In this document: one piece after another, positions 18,608 to 26,572 of the stretch
Position numbering within the stretch: the stretch's first letter is position 1
Layout: every line of letters begins with the position of its first letter
Assembly: GCA_019753175.1 (NCBI GenBank)
Contig: JAIELK010000020.1
Location: 1-64,000, forward strand
Origin: Hyphomonadaceae bacterium
GTDB lineage: Bacteria > Pseudomonadota > Alphaproteobacteria > Caulobacterales > Aquidulcibacteraceae
Direction of reading: 5' to 3'
Length of the DNA: 64,000 nucleotides
Program-made: the position numbers and the translations under genes
The notes under the pieces: model-generated
What the model was told of the DNA's origin: nothing
The model's input: only the letters and a program-made list of their open reading frames with translations
The model's database searches: none

Positions 18608-19209
18608 CAGCCGAGCGCCTCGATGATGCGCGCAGCCGCTTCGTCGGCGTGCGCTTCGGTGGCGTCGGCGGCGGAGACAATGATGATGTGGGCGTGATCG
18701 CGCTGCGGCGCGACGTGCAGGTCGTGCATCGGGGCGACGTTCGTACGGAATTGCGCCTCGATGGAATCCAGCGTCCGCGCCCGCTCTGACACATCGCGTG
18801 CAATCCGGCGCTGCAGGCGAAGGGATTCGTCCGCTTCGACGAAAACGCTGAGATCGAAGCAGTCGCGCAATTCGGGCGTGGTCAACAGGTGGATGCCTTC
18901 CACCACGAGGGCGTTGTGCGGCTCGATCCATTCCGTGCCGATCTGGCGAGTATGCGTGCGCAGATCGTACACCGGCTTTTCGAAGGCTTTACCTGCGCGC
19001 GCCAAGCGTAAGTGCTGGATCAGCAGGTCGTGTTGCTTGGCTTGCGGCGCATCGAAATTGTGCCGGTCGGCGTCGAAATCGGCGATCGACGTTGCACAAT
19101 GATAGTAATCGTCCTCACTAACGATCGGCGCACCGAGCCGGCCCGCCACCGCGCGCGCGATCGTGCTCTTGCCGGCGCCGGAGCCGCCCGTGATGGCGAT
19201 AACTTTCAT
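18607..19209 (-). CDS. udk: Uridine kinase-like P-loop kinase
   Basis: This 200-residue protein has the P-loop GGSGAGKSTIARAVA, then SEDDYYHC and HNFDAPQAKQHDLLIQHLRL, which match uridine/cytidine kinase substrate-binding segments, plus VVEGIHLL and the LID-type basic region LRLQRRIARDVSERAR. It would phosphorylate uridine or cytidine for pyrimidine salvage; related phosphoribulokinase/uridine kinase members act on other substrates, so the call is at family level. The start MKVIAITGGSGAGKS is unambiguous. It is followed by the overlapping HAD phosphatase gene, perhaps an enzyme of linked nucleotide metabolism. Confidence 0.85.
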   Translation of the reverse strand: MKVIAITGGSGAGKSTIARAVAGRLGAPIVSEDDYYHCATSIADFDADRHNFDAPQAKQHDLLIQHLRLARAGKAFEKPVYDLRTHTRQIGTEWIEPHNALVVEGIHLLTTPELRDCFDLSVFVEADESLRLQRRIARDVSERARTLDSIEAQFRTNVAPMHDLHVAPQRDHAHIIIVSAADATEAHADEAAARIIEALG

Positions 19210-19276
19210 GGCGAGCAGCGAATAGCGAATAGGGGTTGGGGAAGCTAGTGTGCGGCAGCACCCTGATCGCTGGCTG

Positions 19277-20566
19277 CTAGGCCACGCGCCCGCCCTTCAG
19301 GTAGAAGTCCCGCGGCGGGGCGGTTTCTTCCATCAGGCTCTCCTTGATCGCGCGCGGGGTGCCGAACAGGTGGCCCTGGCCGTACGGCACGTCGAGGTCG
19401 AGCACTTCGAGTACGGTATCCTCGCTTTCGATCCGCTCGGCGATGATGTCGATGCCGTAGCGCTGGAACACGGCCGCGATGTCAGCGGCGGCGATTTCGC
19501 GCGTGATCGCCGATCTCGGCCGCACGCCGCCCTGCACGATTTGGTCCGCCAAGGTGCGCGCAGCGATCTTCGCGTACCGCACGCCGGAGCGTTCGAGATC
19601 GGGCAGATCGAGTTCTACGGAGGTGATGCGGTCGATCGAGAACCGGAAACCGAGATCGACCAGCTTGCCCATGGCGCGGGCTTCGATCGAGGTGCGCGCT
19701 TCGTAGGCGGCTTGGGGGATTTCGAAGATCACGCTGCCGGCGAGATCGCGGTTCTCGCGCATGAACTCGTAGAATTGCGGGAAGAAGCTGTTGTCGGCCA
19801 GTGCGATCGGGCTGATGTTGCAGAAGATGCCGACGCGGCGGTCCTGCTTCATCAGCTTGCGCACGATCTGCACGCAGCGGAACAAGAGCACGTTGTCGAT
19901 GGTCGACATGAGGCCCGCCTGTTCGGCGGCGGGGATGAATTCCTGCGGCAGGATCAGCCGGCCGCTCGCGTCCTTCAAGCGCGTGAAGCCCTCATAGAAC
20001 GCAGTCTTGCGCTGGGGCAGCTGCACGATGGGCTGAAGGTGCAGCTCGACCCTGTTCTCCAACAGCGCCTCGCGCACCAGATCCATCGGCCCGCGCGCCG
20101 CGCTTGGGCTGATCGGCGTAACATTGCCCGCACTTTGGATGGTTTGCAGGCGGGCATCCATCGCCGCGCCGAGCTTGTCGACGATCTGATCGATCAGCTT
20201 CAACTCGACCTGCCCGTTTTGCGGGGCTTCGAGCTGGGGCGCCGCAGGCGGGATGGTGAACGCGACCTGGGTTTCGATTTGGTCCATGCGCGTTTGCACA
20301 GCGTCCATGTCGGCGCTGATCTCGCGATGCGCCGAACGCAGACGTTCAATGTCGCCCTTGATCTTCTTCTCGGCGGCGCCGACACGCCCGGCGGCGGTGG
20401 TGGCGGCGATGCTCGCGTGCGTCACCGCGCAGGCCGAGAACAGGGCGATGCCGCCGAGGAAAGAGGCGCCGAGGCCTTCGCCGCCGATCTGGCTCAACGC
20501 CAGGCCCACGGTGAGCGAGATGAGCGCGTACGCAGCGTAGAGCAGAACGTGGGTGATGATAGGCAT
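19277..20566 (-). CDS. tipF: TipF-like membrane protein with degenerate EAL domain
   Basis: The 429-residue protein has two N-terminal hydrophobic helices (about residues 5-25 and 33-53), a predicted coiled coil (about 65-110), a linker, and a C-terminal EAL domain. The EAL motif is replaced by YEGFTRL, the metal-binding DDFG motif is lost (SIDRITSVEL), and KID is KIA, while FCNIS, FEIPQ, AERIE and YGQGHLFG are kept. It should therefore bind c-di-GMP rather than cut it. This architecture is that of Caulobacter TipF, a c-di-GMP receptor that places the flagellum at the new pole. No flagellar gene is adjacent. The identification rests on architecture and motif loss. Confidence 0.75.
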   Translation of the reverse strand: MPIITHVLLYAAYALISLTVGLALSQIGGEGLGASFLGGIALFSACAVTHASIAATTAAGRVGAAEKKIKGDIERLRSAHREISADMDAVQTRMDQIETQVAFTIPPAAPQLEAPQNGQVELKLIDQIVDKLGAAMDARLQTIQSAGNVTPISPSAARGPMDLVREALLENRVELHLQPIVQLPQRKTAFYEGFTRLKDASGRLILPQEFIPAAEQAGLMSTIDNVLLFRCVQIVRKLMKQDRRVGIFCNISPIALADNSFFPQFYEFMRENRDLAGSVIFEIPQAAYEARTSIEARAMGKLVDLGFRFSIDRITSVELDLPDLERSGVRYAKIAARTLADQIVQGGVRPRSAITREIAAADIAAVFQRYGIDIIAERIESEDTVLEVLDLDVPYGQGHLFGTPRAIKESLMEETAPPRDFYLKGGRVA

Positions 20567-20613
20567 ATTTTGCCGCCTCGAATCTATCGAGCCCCATGGG
20601 GCGCGGCCAATGG

Positions 20614-20628
20614 TTGACAGCGCATTAA
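20614..20628 (-). promoter_or_regulatory. CtrA-like box upstream of the tipF-like gene
   Basis: On the minus strand the sequence reads TTAA-N7-TCAA, one base from the CtrA consensus TTAA-N7-TTAA, about 48-62 bp before the ATG at 20566. The match is suggestive only; a regulator of polarity and the cell cycle would be a reasonable CtrA target. Confidence 0.35.
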
Positions 20629-20639
20629 CCGGTAACGTG

Positions 20640-21395
20640 TCACCCCCAGAACAAGCGCGCGGCCTGCGCGAGATAGAGAACGCCGAGCGCGGTGACGATC
20701 CAGCGCGTCCATTTGAGGAAGCTCTTGTCGCTCATCGCGTCGAGCACGCGCCCGCCGAGCACGCCGCCGAGCATGGCGAGCGGGATTGCCGCGATGAAGA
20801 ACCAAAGCGGGGGCAGGCCGCTCGTTTCGGCAGCGAGCAGAACCGGCGCGCCGTAGAACAGCACTTTGGTCAAATGCGACAGCACCTGCGTCGCCGCCTT
20901 GGTGGCGACGATCTGGTGGCGCGTCAGCGCCGTGCGGATGAAGAACACGTCGAGCAGCGGCCCGGCGACGCCCGCCGCGACGTTCAAGCCGGTGACGCCG
21001 AACCCGCAGGCGAAGGCGTGCGACGGGCGCGCGGCGTCGAGGCGCAGCCAGTCGTTGGGCAGCCAGGCGAGTGCGGGGATAAGACCCAGCAACAGATAAA
21101 CCCAGGCCGCGCTCGGTGCATACGATGCGAGCGCCAGCGCGCCGCCGGCTGCGGCTGAGCCCAGCGCATAGAGCGCGACGATGCGCCAATCGATGTGCGC
21201 GCGGTGGATGATCCCGCGCCAGCCGTTCGACACGATCTGCACCGTGCCGTGGGTGACCATCGCGGCGCTAACGGGCAGCACCAGCGCCAACGCGCCCATC
21301 AGCATCAGCCCGCCGGCCATGCCGAACACGCCGGAAATGGTGGAGGTGATGAGGACGACGGCGAGAAGGGCGAAGGCTGTGAAGGCGCTCAACAT
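20640..21395 (-). CDS. TauE/SafE family sulfite exporter-like permease
   Basis: This 251-residue membrane protein has about eight hydrophobic helices arranged as two repeats. The first repeat begins with VLITSTISGVFGMAGGLMLMGAL and the second with FACGFGVTGLNVAAGVAGPLLDVFF, the paired glycine-rich segments typical of TauE/SafE (DUF81) proteins. Family members export sulfite, sulfoacetate or other organic anions; the substrate here is unknown. It stands alone, 75 bp upstream of the tipF-like gene on the same strand, and a repeat lies upstream. Confidence 0.88.
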   Translation of the reverse strand: MLSAFTAFALLAVVLITSTISGVFGMAGGLMLMGALALVLPVSAAMVTHGTVQIVSNGWRGIIHRAHIDWRIVALYALGSAAAGGALALASYAPSAAWVYLLLGLIPALAWLPNDWLRLDAARPSHAFACGFGVTGLNVAAGVAGPLLDVFFIRTALTRHQIVATKAATQVLSHLTKVLFYGAPVLLAAETSGLPPLWFFIAAIPLAMLGGVLGGRVLDAMSDKSFLKWTRWIVTALGVLYLAQAARLFWG

Positions 21396-21402
21396 GTGAC
21401 CT

Positions 21403-21508
21403 CGTCATTCCGGACGCGCGGCACGCGCGATCCGGAATCTAGGGGCAGACGCACAGCGCGTTGCCCTGGGTTCCGGGTTCAATGCTGCGCATTGTCCCGG
21501 AATGACGA
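21403..21508. repeat. Inverted repeat of the CGTCATTCCGG type
   Basis: CGTCATTCCGG (21403-21413) is repeated as its exact reverse complement CCGGAATGACG (21498-21508). Such CGTCATTCCGG/CCGGAATGACG ends are widespread in intergenic regions of alphaproteobacterial genomes and mark interspersed palindromic repeats. No gene is seen in the roughly 250 bp around it (21396-21646). Confidence 0.65.
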
Positions 21509-21646
21509 AGACACGAGCCGTTCGTATGCAGTTTGAAGAACGGCGCGGCGGGGAGCGCCCCGGGGCCGCAGCGAAGGCGGCGAACGCGTCAGATTCACTT
21601 TACGGATCTTTGCTGGACATGCAACAGGGCTGCCGGTGGCCCAATT

Positions 21647-22165
21647 TCAGCCGATCGCAGAGGGGCGATAATGTTGCACGGCGGCCCAGATCAGCTGGTT
21701 TCCTGCAACGTAACGCGAAGTCCGAAAGGCGACTCCGCTAGGCGTTGAAACGGCGAAACCGCCTTCGCCCGCTGGAGTCACCTTGATGATATCCGACCAT
21801 GCAATCCTCTTGCGGCGGAACAAACTGCGGAACTCCAATCCGTCGGAATCCCAAGTCCAGAGGTGCGCGCCCCAAATCAACAACGGCGATGACAGAAGTA
21901 GGAGAAGCGCGAAAAGCAGCAGCGTGCTTTGAACCAGCTCGGAATTGGTCTCGTAAACAGCCGGTGGGTCGATGATCAGAAGAACCGTTATCGCCGTGAC
22001 TAGACCGGCTGGGATGCCCCAGAATATTGGCGACATCCCAGACTGACCGGCATGCACGGTGCCCGCCACGCTGGTTCTCTTTCTGAAGACCCGGCCAACA
22101 ACAATCGGACCCGCAAGCAGGCTTGCTGCGAATACTATTGGTTCAACAAAGCTGCTGATGGCCAT
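21647..22165 (-). CDS. Membrane protein with a bacterial PH-like domain
   Basis: The 172-residue protein has three hydrophobic segments (about residues 7-25, 45-65, 77-100), then a C-terminal soluble part with the pattern WDSDGLEFRSLFRRKRIAWSDIIKV, which is the beginning of a small PH-like domain as seen in DUF304-type and YcxB-type proteins ('d.eGi......r..IpWsdI'). The function is unknown. It has lower GC in the third codon positions than the surrounding genes, so it may be a later arrival. It resembles in layout the protein at 54477-55001, though they are not obviously paralogues. Confidence 0.65.
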   Translation of the reverse strand: MAISSFVEPIVFAASLLAGPIVVGRVFRKRTSVAGTVHAGQSGMSPIFWGIPAGLVTAITVLLIIDPPAVYETNSELVQSTLLLFALLLLLSSPLLIWGAHLWTWDSDGLEFRSLFRRKRIAWSDIIKVTPAGEGGFAVSTPSGVAFRTSRYVAGNQLIWAAVQHYRPSAIG

Positions 22166-22224
22166 CGCCCTTGGTATATCCGAACGCAGGTGCGAATGGC
22201 AGCTCTCGGCGAATGGCGGACGAT

Positions 22225-22830
22225 CTAGTCGCTGCGCGCCAACCGCGCCTCAATCCTGTCCCGCAACGCCGGCCAGTCTTCCCGGATCGCCGAGAACCAG
22301 GCGTTGTCACGCCAGCTCCCGTCGGGGCGGCGCGCCTGATGGCGCATCACGCCTTCGAAGGTGAGCCCGAGCTTGAGCATGGCGTTGCGCGAGTGCATGT
22401 TGAGCGCGTCGGTCTTGAACTCGACGCGCTCGGCGCCGCACGCGAAGGCGTGCCCGAGCAGCAACAGCTTCGCTGCGGGATTGACCGCCGTGCCCTGCGC
22501 TTCGCGCCGATACCAGGTGCCGCCGATTTCGACGCAGGCGAGTTCGGGGCGGATGTTGATGTAGCAGCTTTGGCCGACGATGGCGCCAACACCTTCCCCG
22601 CCGGCGGGGAAGGTGTTGATCACAGCAAACGGCGCCCAGCGCCCCGCATCTTGCTCGGCGCGCAGCCAATCGAACCAAGCGCCGTAGCCGTCGCGCGCGA
22701 CCGGGAACGGCATGTGGCGGAAAATGCCGACGTCTGCGTGCGCCGCCGCGATCAAGCCGTCGCGATGGCGCTCCTCGAAAGGCTCAAGCGTGCCGGCGGC
22801 ATGCGTCAATGTCGTTACGGAAAGCTGCAT
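22225..22830 (-). CDS. GNAT family N-acetyltransferase (RimJ/RimL type)
   Basis: This 201-residue protein begins MQLSVTTLTHAAGTLEPFEERHRDGLIAAA and shows the RimJ/RimL-like order: VIGQSCYINIRPELACVEIGGTWY, AVNPAAKLLLLGHAF, RVEFKTDALNMHSRNAMLKLGLTFEGVMRHQARRPDGSWRD (long blocks seen piecewise). That arrangement acetylates N-terminal amino groups of proteins or small amines; the substrate is unknown. The ATG at 22830 is chosen because the upstream residues are not related. It is divergently oriented to the acyl-CoA dehydrogenase gene 72 bp away. Confidence 0.85.
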   Translation of the reverse strand: MQLSVTTLTHAAGTLEPFEERHRDGLIAAAHADVGIFRHMPFPVARDGYGAWFDWLRAEQDAGRWAPFAVINTFPAGGEGVGAIVGQSCYINIRPELACVEIGGTWYRREAQGTAVNPAAKLLLLGHAFACGAERVEFKTDALNMHSRNAMLKLGLTFEGVMRHQARRPDGSWRDNAWFSAIREDWPALRDRIEARLARSD

Positions 22831-22901
22831 CGCCGCGCATTGCTCCCTGACCCATGCCGCTTTAGCGTGCGGCTTCAAATGCCGCCAGCGGGAGGCCGCG
22901 C

Positions 22902-24188
22902 ATGCACTTCGAACATTCCGACAAGGCCAAGGCGTGGATCGTGAAGGTCCAGGATTTCATGGACGCGCACATCTATCCCGCGATTCCAAGCTACGAAGCA
23001 CAGCAGAAGGAAGGCTCGCGTTGGAAGGTGATCCCGGTCGTCGAAGAGTTGAAGGCGAAAGCGAAGGCGGCGGGCTTGTGGAACATGTTCATGCCCCCGG
23101 GCAGCGGCCACGCCCATGTGGACGATACGTTCCAGTTCGAGGGCCCGGGCCTCACCAACCTCGAGTACGCGCCGCTGGCCGAACTGATGGGGCGCGTGGT
23201 GTTCGCGTCCGAGGTGTTCAATTGTTCGGCGCCGGACACCGGAAACATGGAGGTGCTCGAACGCTACGGCACGCGCGCGCACAAGGACAAGTGGCTGAAA
23301 CCGCTGATGAACGGCGAAATCCGCTCGGCGTTTCTGATGACAGAACCGGGCGTCGCCTCGTCGGATGCGACCAACATCCGTTGCGAAATCCGCCGTGATG
23401 GCGCCGACTACGTGATCAATGGCCGCAAATGGTGGTCGAGCGGGGCGGGCGACCCGCGCTGCAAGATCGCGATCCTGATGGGCAAGACCAATCCGGACAA
23501 TCCCAAACACGCACAGCAGAGCCAAATTCTTGTTCCGCTCGACGCCAAGGGCATCACCGTCGAGCGCGCGCTCACCGTGTTCGGATACGACGACGCCCCC
23601 CACGGCCACATGGAGATCGAACTCAAGGATGTGCGCGTTCCGGCCGAGAACCTCCTGCTCGGCGAGGGCCGCGGCTTCGAAATCGCGCAGGGCCGCTTAG
23701 GTCCAGGCCGCATCCATCATTGCATGCGCACCATCGGCGCAGCGGAAGCAGCGCTCGAAGCGTTGTGCAAGCGCGTCACCACGCGGGTGGCGTTCGGCAA
23801 GACCATCGCCGAGCATTCGGTGTGGGAACAGCGTATCGCCGAAGCGCGCATCGATATCGAGATGACGCGGCTCCTATGCCTCAAGGCGGCCTACATGATG
23901 GACGTCGCCGGCAACAAGGTGGCCAAGAACGAGATCGCCATGATCAAGGTGGCCGCCCCGCGCATGGCGCTGAAGATCATCGACGACGCCATCCAGGCAC
24001 ACGGCGGCGCCGGTGTCTGCCAGGATTTCGGCTTGGCGAAATCCTATGCCGGCATCCGCACACTGCGCCTGGCCGACGGCCCTGACGAGGTGCATTGCCG
24101 CGCCATCGCGCTCAACGAATTGGCGCGCTACGGCTGGACCGGCAAGCGCGCCAAGACCGAAGGCGAAAGCCTGCCGGGCATGCGCTGA
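22902..24188 (+). CDS. Acyl-CoA dehydrogenase, ACAD10/11-like
   Basis: This 428-residue flavoenzyme has a helical N-terminal domain, the FAD-contact motif [16 protein letters not shown], the middle beta domain with [13 protein letters not shown] and [10 protein letters not shown], and the C-terminal helical domain ending in [31 protein letters not shown]. The usual YEGTSE block, with catalytic glutamate in medium-chain enzymes, is ADGPDE here, so aspartate stands at that position, as in ACAD10/11-type enzymes. These act on phosphorylated 4-hydroxyacyl-CoAs together with an APH-like kinase; such a kinase is encoded at 27973-29043. Its stop overlaps the start of the next gene. Confidence 0.85.
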   Translation: MHFEHSDKAKAWIVKVQDFMDAHIYPAIPSYEAQQKEGSRWKVIPVVEELKAKAKAAGLWNMFMPPGSGHAHVDDTFQFEGPGLTNLEYAPLAELMGRVVFASEVFNCSAPDTGNMEVLERYGTRAHKDKWLKPLMNGEIRSAFLMTEPGVASSDATNIRCEIRRDGADYVINGRKWWSSGAGDPRCKIAILMGKTNPDNPKHAQQSQILVPLDAKGITVERALTVFGYDDAPHGHMEIELKDVRVPAENLLLGEGRGFEIAQGRLGPGRIHHCMRTIGAAEAALEALCKRVTTRVAFGKTIAEHSVWEQRIAEARIDIEMTRLLCLKAAYMMDVAGNKVAKNEIAMIKVAAPRMALKIIDDAIQAHGGAGVCQDFGLAKSYAGIRTLRLADGPDEVHCRAIALNELARYGWTGKRAKTEGESLPGMR

Positions 24189-24616
24189 TGCTGTTTGCGG
24201 CATGGGTGTTGAGCGCGCTGGCGATGGGGTTCGGCGCGCTGTTGGGCGCGCGTGGATTAATGGATCCCCGATGGGCGGCCAAGCTGGTGCGCTTGCGCGA
24301 AGACGAGCAGGGCGGCGGCTTCGCCGAGTTTCGCGCCACCTATGGCGGCGTCTTCCTCGGCCTGCACATCGCTGCGCTCTATCTTGTTGTCAGCTATTTG
24401 CGCACCGGCGCGCCCTTGGCGGGCGTGGCCGCCAGCGGTGCGGCTTTTGTGCTGGCGATTGGCTGGGCCGGCGCTGCGTTCGGCCGCGTGTTTGCGATTC
24501 TGCGTGATCCCGGGTGCAACACGCCGTTCAATCGCCTCTCGGCGGGCGTGGAAACGGCGATGGCCGTGCTGATCGGACTCCCCTGGGCGCTCTGGCTTCT
24601 CGCCGGCGAACCGTGA
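24188..24616 (+). CDS. Small four-helix membrane protein (DUF4345-like)
   Basis: This 142-residue protein has four hydrophobic segments (about residues 1-20, 50-68, 75-95, 120-138). The EFRATYGGVFLGLHIAALYL segment and the ARGLMDPRWAAKL segment resemble DUF4345 proteins, which are small four-helix membrane proteins of unknown role. The ATG at 24188 overlaps the stop of the acyl-CoA dehydrogenase gene, so they are probably translated together. No catalytic residues are evident. The family assignment is moderate. Confidence 0.65.
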   Translation: MLFAAWVLSALAMGFGALLGARGLMDPRWAAKLVRLREDEQGGGFAEFRATYGGVFLGLHIAALYLVVSYLRTGAPLAGVAASGAAFVLAIGWAGAAFGRVFAILRDPGCNTPFNRLSAGVETAMAVLIGLPWALWLLAGEP

Positions 24617-24642
24617 CAAGCAGAGTTTGGTCCCGGTCCCGT

Positions 24643-25164
24643 TCAGAAGTCGTTGATGCTCATGTCGGCGCGCCATGGCCAGGCATCTTCGCGTAGCCCG
24701 CTTTGGGCCGGGTCGAAGGTTTCACGCGCCAGCACCACCGTGTTGGTCGGCGTTTCTTCGATGCGGATTTCGCGCACCGTGAACGGCAGTTTCTCGTCAG
24801 CAATGAAGGCTGAGAGTTTCAAGAAATAGCATGCCGCCAGCGCTTCCGTAGTCGGGTCGCCCTGGAAGGTCATGATCTGCGCGAGTCGCGCGGGCTCGTG
24901 ATTGCGGAAATACCCGATCAACGGGTCGCTTTCGCCCAGATGCAGCGTGTGATCCACGGCGCCGTCGATCCAGGCGTGCCAGCGGCGCTTCACCAATTCG
25001 AATGGCGCAGCCGAGTTTGTATCGCTGAAGCGGAACGACGCCGCGGGATCGAGGCGGACGGTGACAAACTCGTTGTGACCATGCGGGATGCGGCATTTCT
25101 CGCTGTTGGTCGCCAACAGCCGATGCGCCATCGCATAGCGACGGGTGAACTCCAACGCAGCCAT
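24643..25164 (-). CDS. 6-carboxytetrahydropterin synthase (QueD)-like protein
   Basis: The 173-residue protein has zinc-binding histidines in MAHRLL and HGHNE, with the arrangement CRIPHGH, that is Cys-x3-His-Gly-His, the mark of QueD-type members of the PTPS family. A later VDHTLHL and EETPTNTVVL fit the catalytic His and the substrate glutamate. It is longer than the 120-residue QueD of E. coli, with an insert around residues 45-65. It would make 6-carboxytetrahydropterin for queuosine or archaeosine-type deazaguanines, but queC and queE are not nearby, so another pterin role remains possible. Confidence 0.8.
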   Translation of the reverse strand: MAALEFTRRYAMAHRLLATNSEKCRIPHGHNEFVTVRLDPAASFRFSDTNSAAPFELVKRRWHAWIDGAVDHTLHLGESDPLIGYFRNHEPARLAQIMTFQGDPTTEALAACYFLKLSAFIADEKLPFTVREIRIEETPTNTVVLARETFDPAQSGLREDAWPWRADMSINDF

Positions 25165-25246
25165 AATCGTCCTCAGGGCAGACCCGCAGAACAGACGGGC
25201 GCCGTTTAGGGGCCCAGCGCTTAGCGCCGCCCCCTTAAGTACGCAA

Positions 25247-25468
25247 TCAGTCCTTCCAAGGCGGATCGCCGAGATTGATCTGATCGGGATCGGTCAGACC
25301 GCCGACCGCGGCGCCGATAATGGCGCCAGGCACGACGCCGACGCCACCGGCCACTGCGCCGACGCCGCCGCCAATCGCCGCGCCGGATGCAATGCGATCC
25401 CCAGTTTGCGTGCCGCAGCCAGCGAGCGCCGTGGTCGCCACCGCTGCGAGGATGAGTTTCTTCATCAT
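25247..25468 (-). CDS. Small glycine-zipper lipoprotein
   Basis: This 73-residue protein begins MMKKLILAAVATTALAGC, a lipoprotein signal with the lipobox LAGC, followed by GTQTGDRIASGAAIGGGVGAVAGG and more Gly/Ala repeats at four-residue spacing, typical of glycine-zipper lipoproteins that sit in the outer membrane. A strong GGAGG lies 3 bp before the first ATG (25468) and 6 bp before the second (25465); the second may be the real start. An overlapping frame of similar length is a shadow. Function unknown, often linked with envelope stress. Confidence 0.8.
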   Translation of the reverse strand: MMKKLILAAVATTALAGCGTQTGDRIASGAAIGGGVGAVAGGVGVVPGAIIGAAVGGLTDPDQINLGDPPWKD

Positions 25469-25562
25469 GGACCTCCAATCCGAGACTTGCACTTGCCTCT
25501 ACGAGTGTTGATCCCGTCTTGCCAAAATAAGTCGCGTTTGGGGCGAAATCCTAAACTCGCGG

Positions 25563-26492
25563 TCAGAACCAGCCCCGCCATTTGGCGATGCCGAAGAGCG
25601 TGGCGGGGGCTGCAAGCATCAACGCAAAGCCGACCCATGGGCCCCAATCGTGCTGAAACCAGCTCATGGCTTCGAAATTCATGCCGAAAATCGAGGCAAT
25701 GAGCGTTGGCGGCACGAACGCGATGGTGGCGAGCGAAAGCGCCTTCAAGACGTTGGTTTGCGCCGCGTTGATGAGGCCGAGCGTCGCGTCCTGCAGAAAC
25801 GAGAGCCGCGGCTGCAGCGCTTCGGCGATGCGCTCGAGTTCGCCGACGTCGCGCTCAAGCGCTTTGAGCCGCGCCTCGTCGAGGCCATGCCGGCTGCCGG
25901 CGAGACGCGCATAGGCCAAGAGCCGCTGCAGGCTCGACAAACTGTCGTGCGCCAGCGACTCGAACGCGCCGATGGCGCCGAGGTCGCGCAGCACCGAGCG
26001 CAGGTCGGGCTCTTTGTCTTCATCGAAGATTCGGCGCGACACTTGGTTTGCGTTGTTGGTGGCTTCGGCGAGCAGGTCGGCCAGGCGTTCGGCCGCGCCT
26101 TCGATCAGCGCGAAGAATACATCCGCGCCGCTTTGCGCCGAACCGACGCGCGCCGAGGCGCGGCGCTCGCCGACTTCGAACGCGCGCGGGCTGATCTGGC
26201 GCACAGTGACCAGCTTCTGCTTCACCAGGATGAACGTCACCGCACCCGAAATGAAGCGGCCTTCCTCGCGCCGGCCCAGAAGGGTTGCGGTCAGGTAGAG
26301 CGCCCCGCCTTCTTCGTAGAAGCGCGCGGATTCTTCGAACGCCTCGCGCTCTGCCGGCGTGGGCACGTCGACGCCAAGCGCGGCCTCAACCTCGGCTTCT
26401 TCAGCCTCGGACGGGGTGTCCAGGTCGTACCAAAGGGCGGCCGCGTCGGCGCAGGTCGAGGCGACGCCGCCGCGTGCGATGACGCGAAGCAT
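25563..26492 (-). CDS. corA: CorA family magnesium/divalent cation transporter
   Basis: This 309-residue protein shows the CorA layout: an N-terminal alpha/beta cytoplasmic domain, long helices (about 120-240, Leu/Glu/Arg-rich, stalk), and two C-terminal membrane helices. The signature GMN occurs in PPTLIASIFGMNFEAM, followed by the second helix (GFALMLAAPATLFGIAKW). The start MLRVIARGG is good and starts at the usual place. CorA proteins are homopentamers carrying Mg, Co or Ni; other 2-TM GIN transporters such as ZntB are close, so the ion is not certain. It is monocistronic on this strand. Confidence 0.9.
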   Translation of the reverse strand: MLRVIARGGVASTCADAAALWYDLDTPSEAEEAEVEAALGVDVPTPAEREAFEESARFYEEGGALYLTATLLGRREEGRFISGAVTFILVKQKLVTVRQISPRAFEVGERRASARVGSAQSGADVFFALIEGAAERLADLLAEATNNANQVSRRIFDEDKEPDLRSVLRDLGAIGAFESLAHDSLSSLQRLLAYARLAGSRHGLDEARLKALERDVGELERIAEALQPRLSFLQDATLGLINAAQTNVLKALSLATIAFVPPTLIASIFGMNFEAMSWFQHDWGPWVGFALMLAAPATLFGIAKWRGWF

Positions 26493-26572
26493 GCACAGCG
26501 CTTAAGGCAGACGGCATGCAAGGGTCAATCGGGCCAGCGGCCAGCCTAGCGGGCGCTGCTGTCCCGCAGCCG

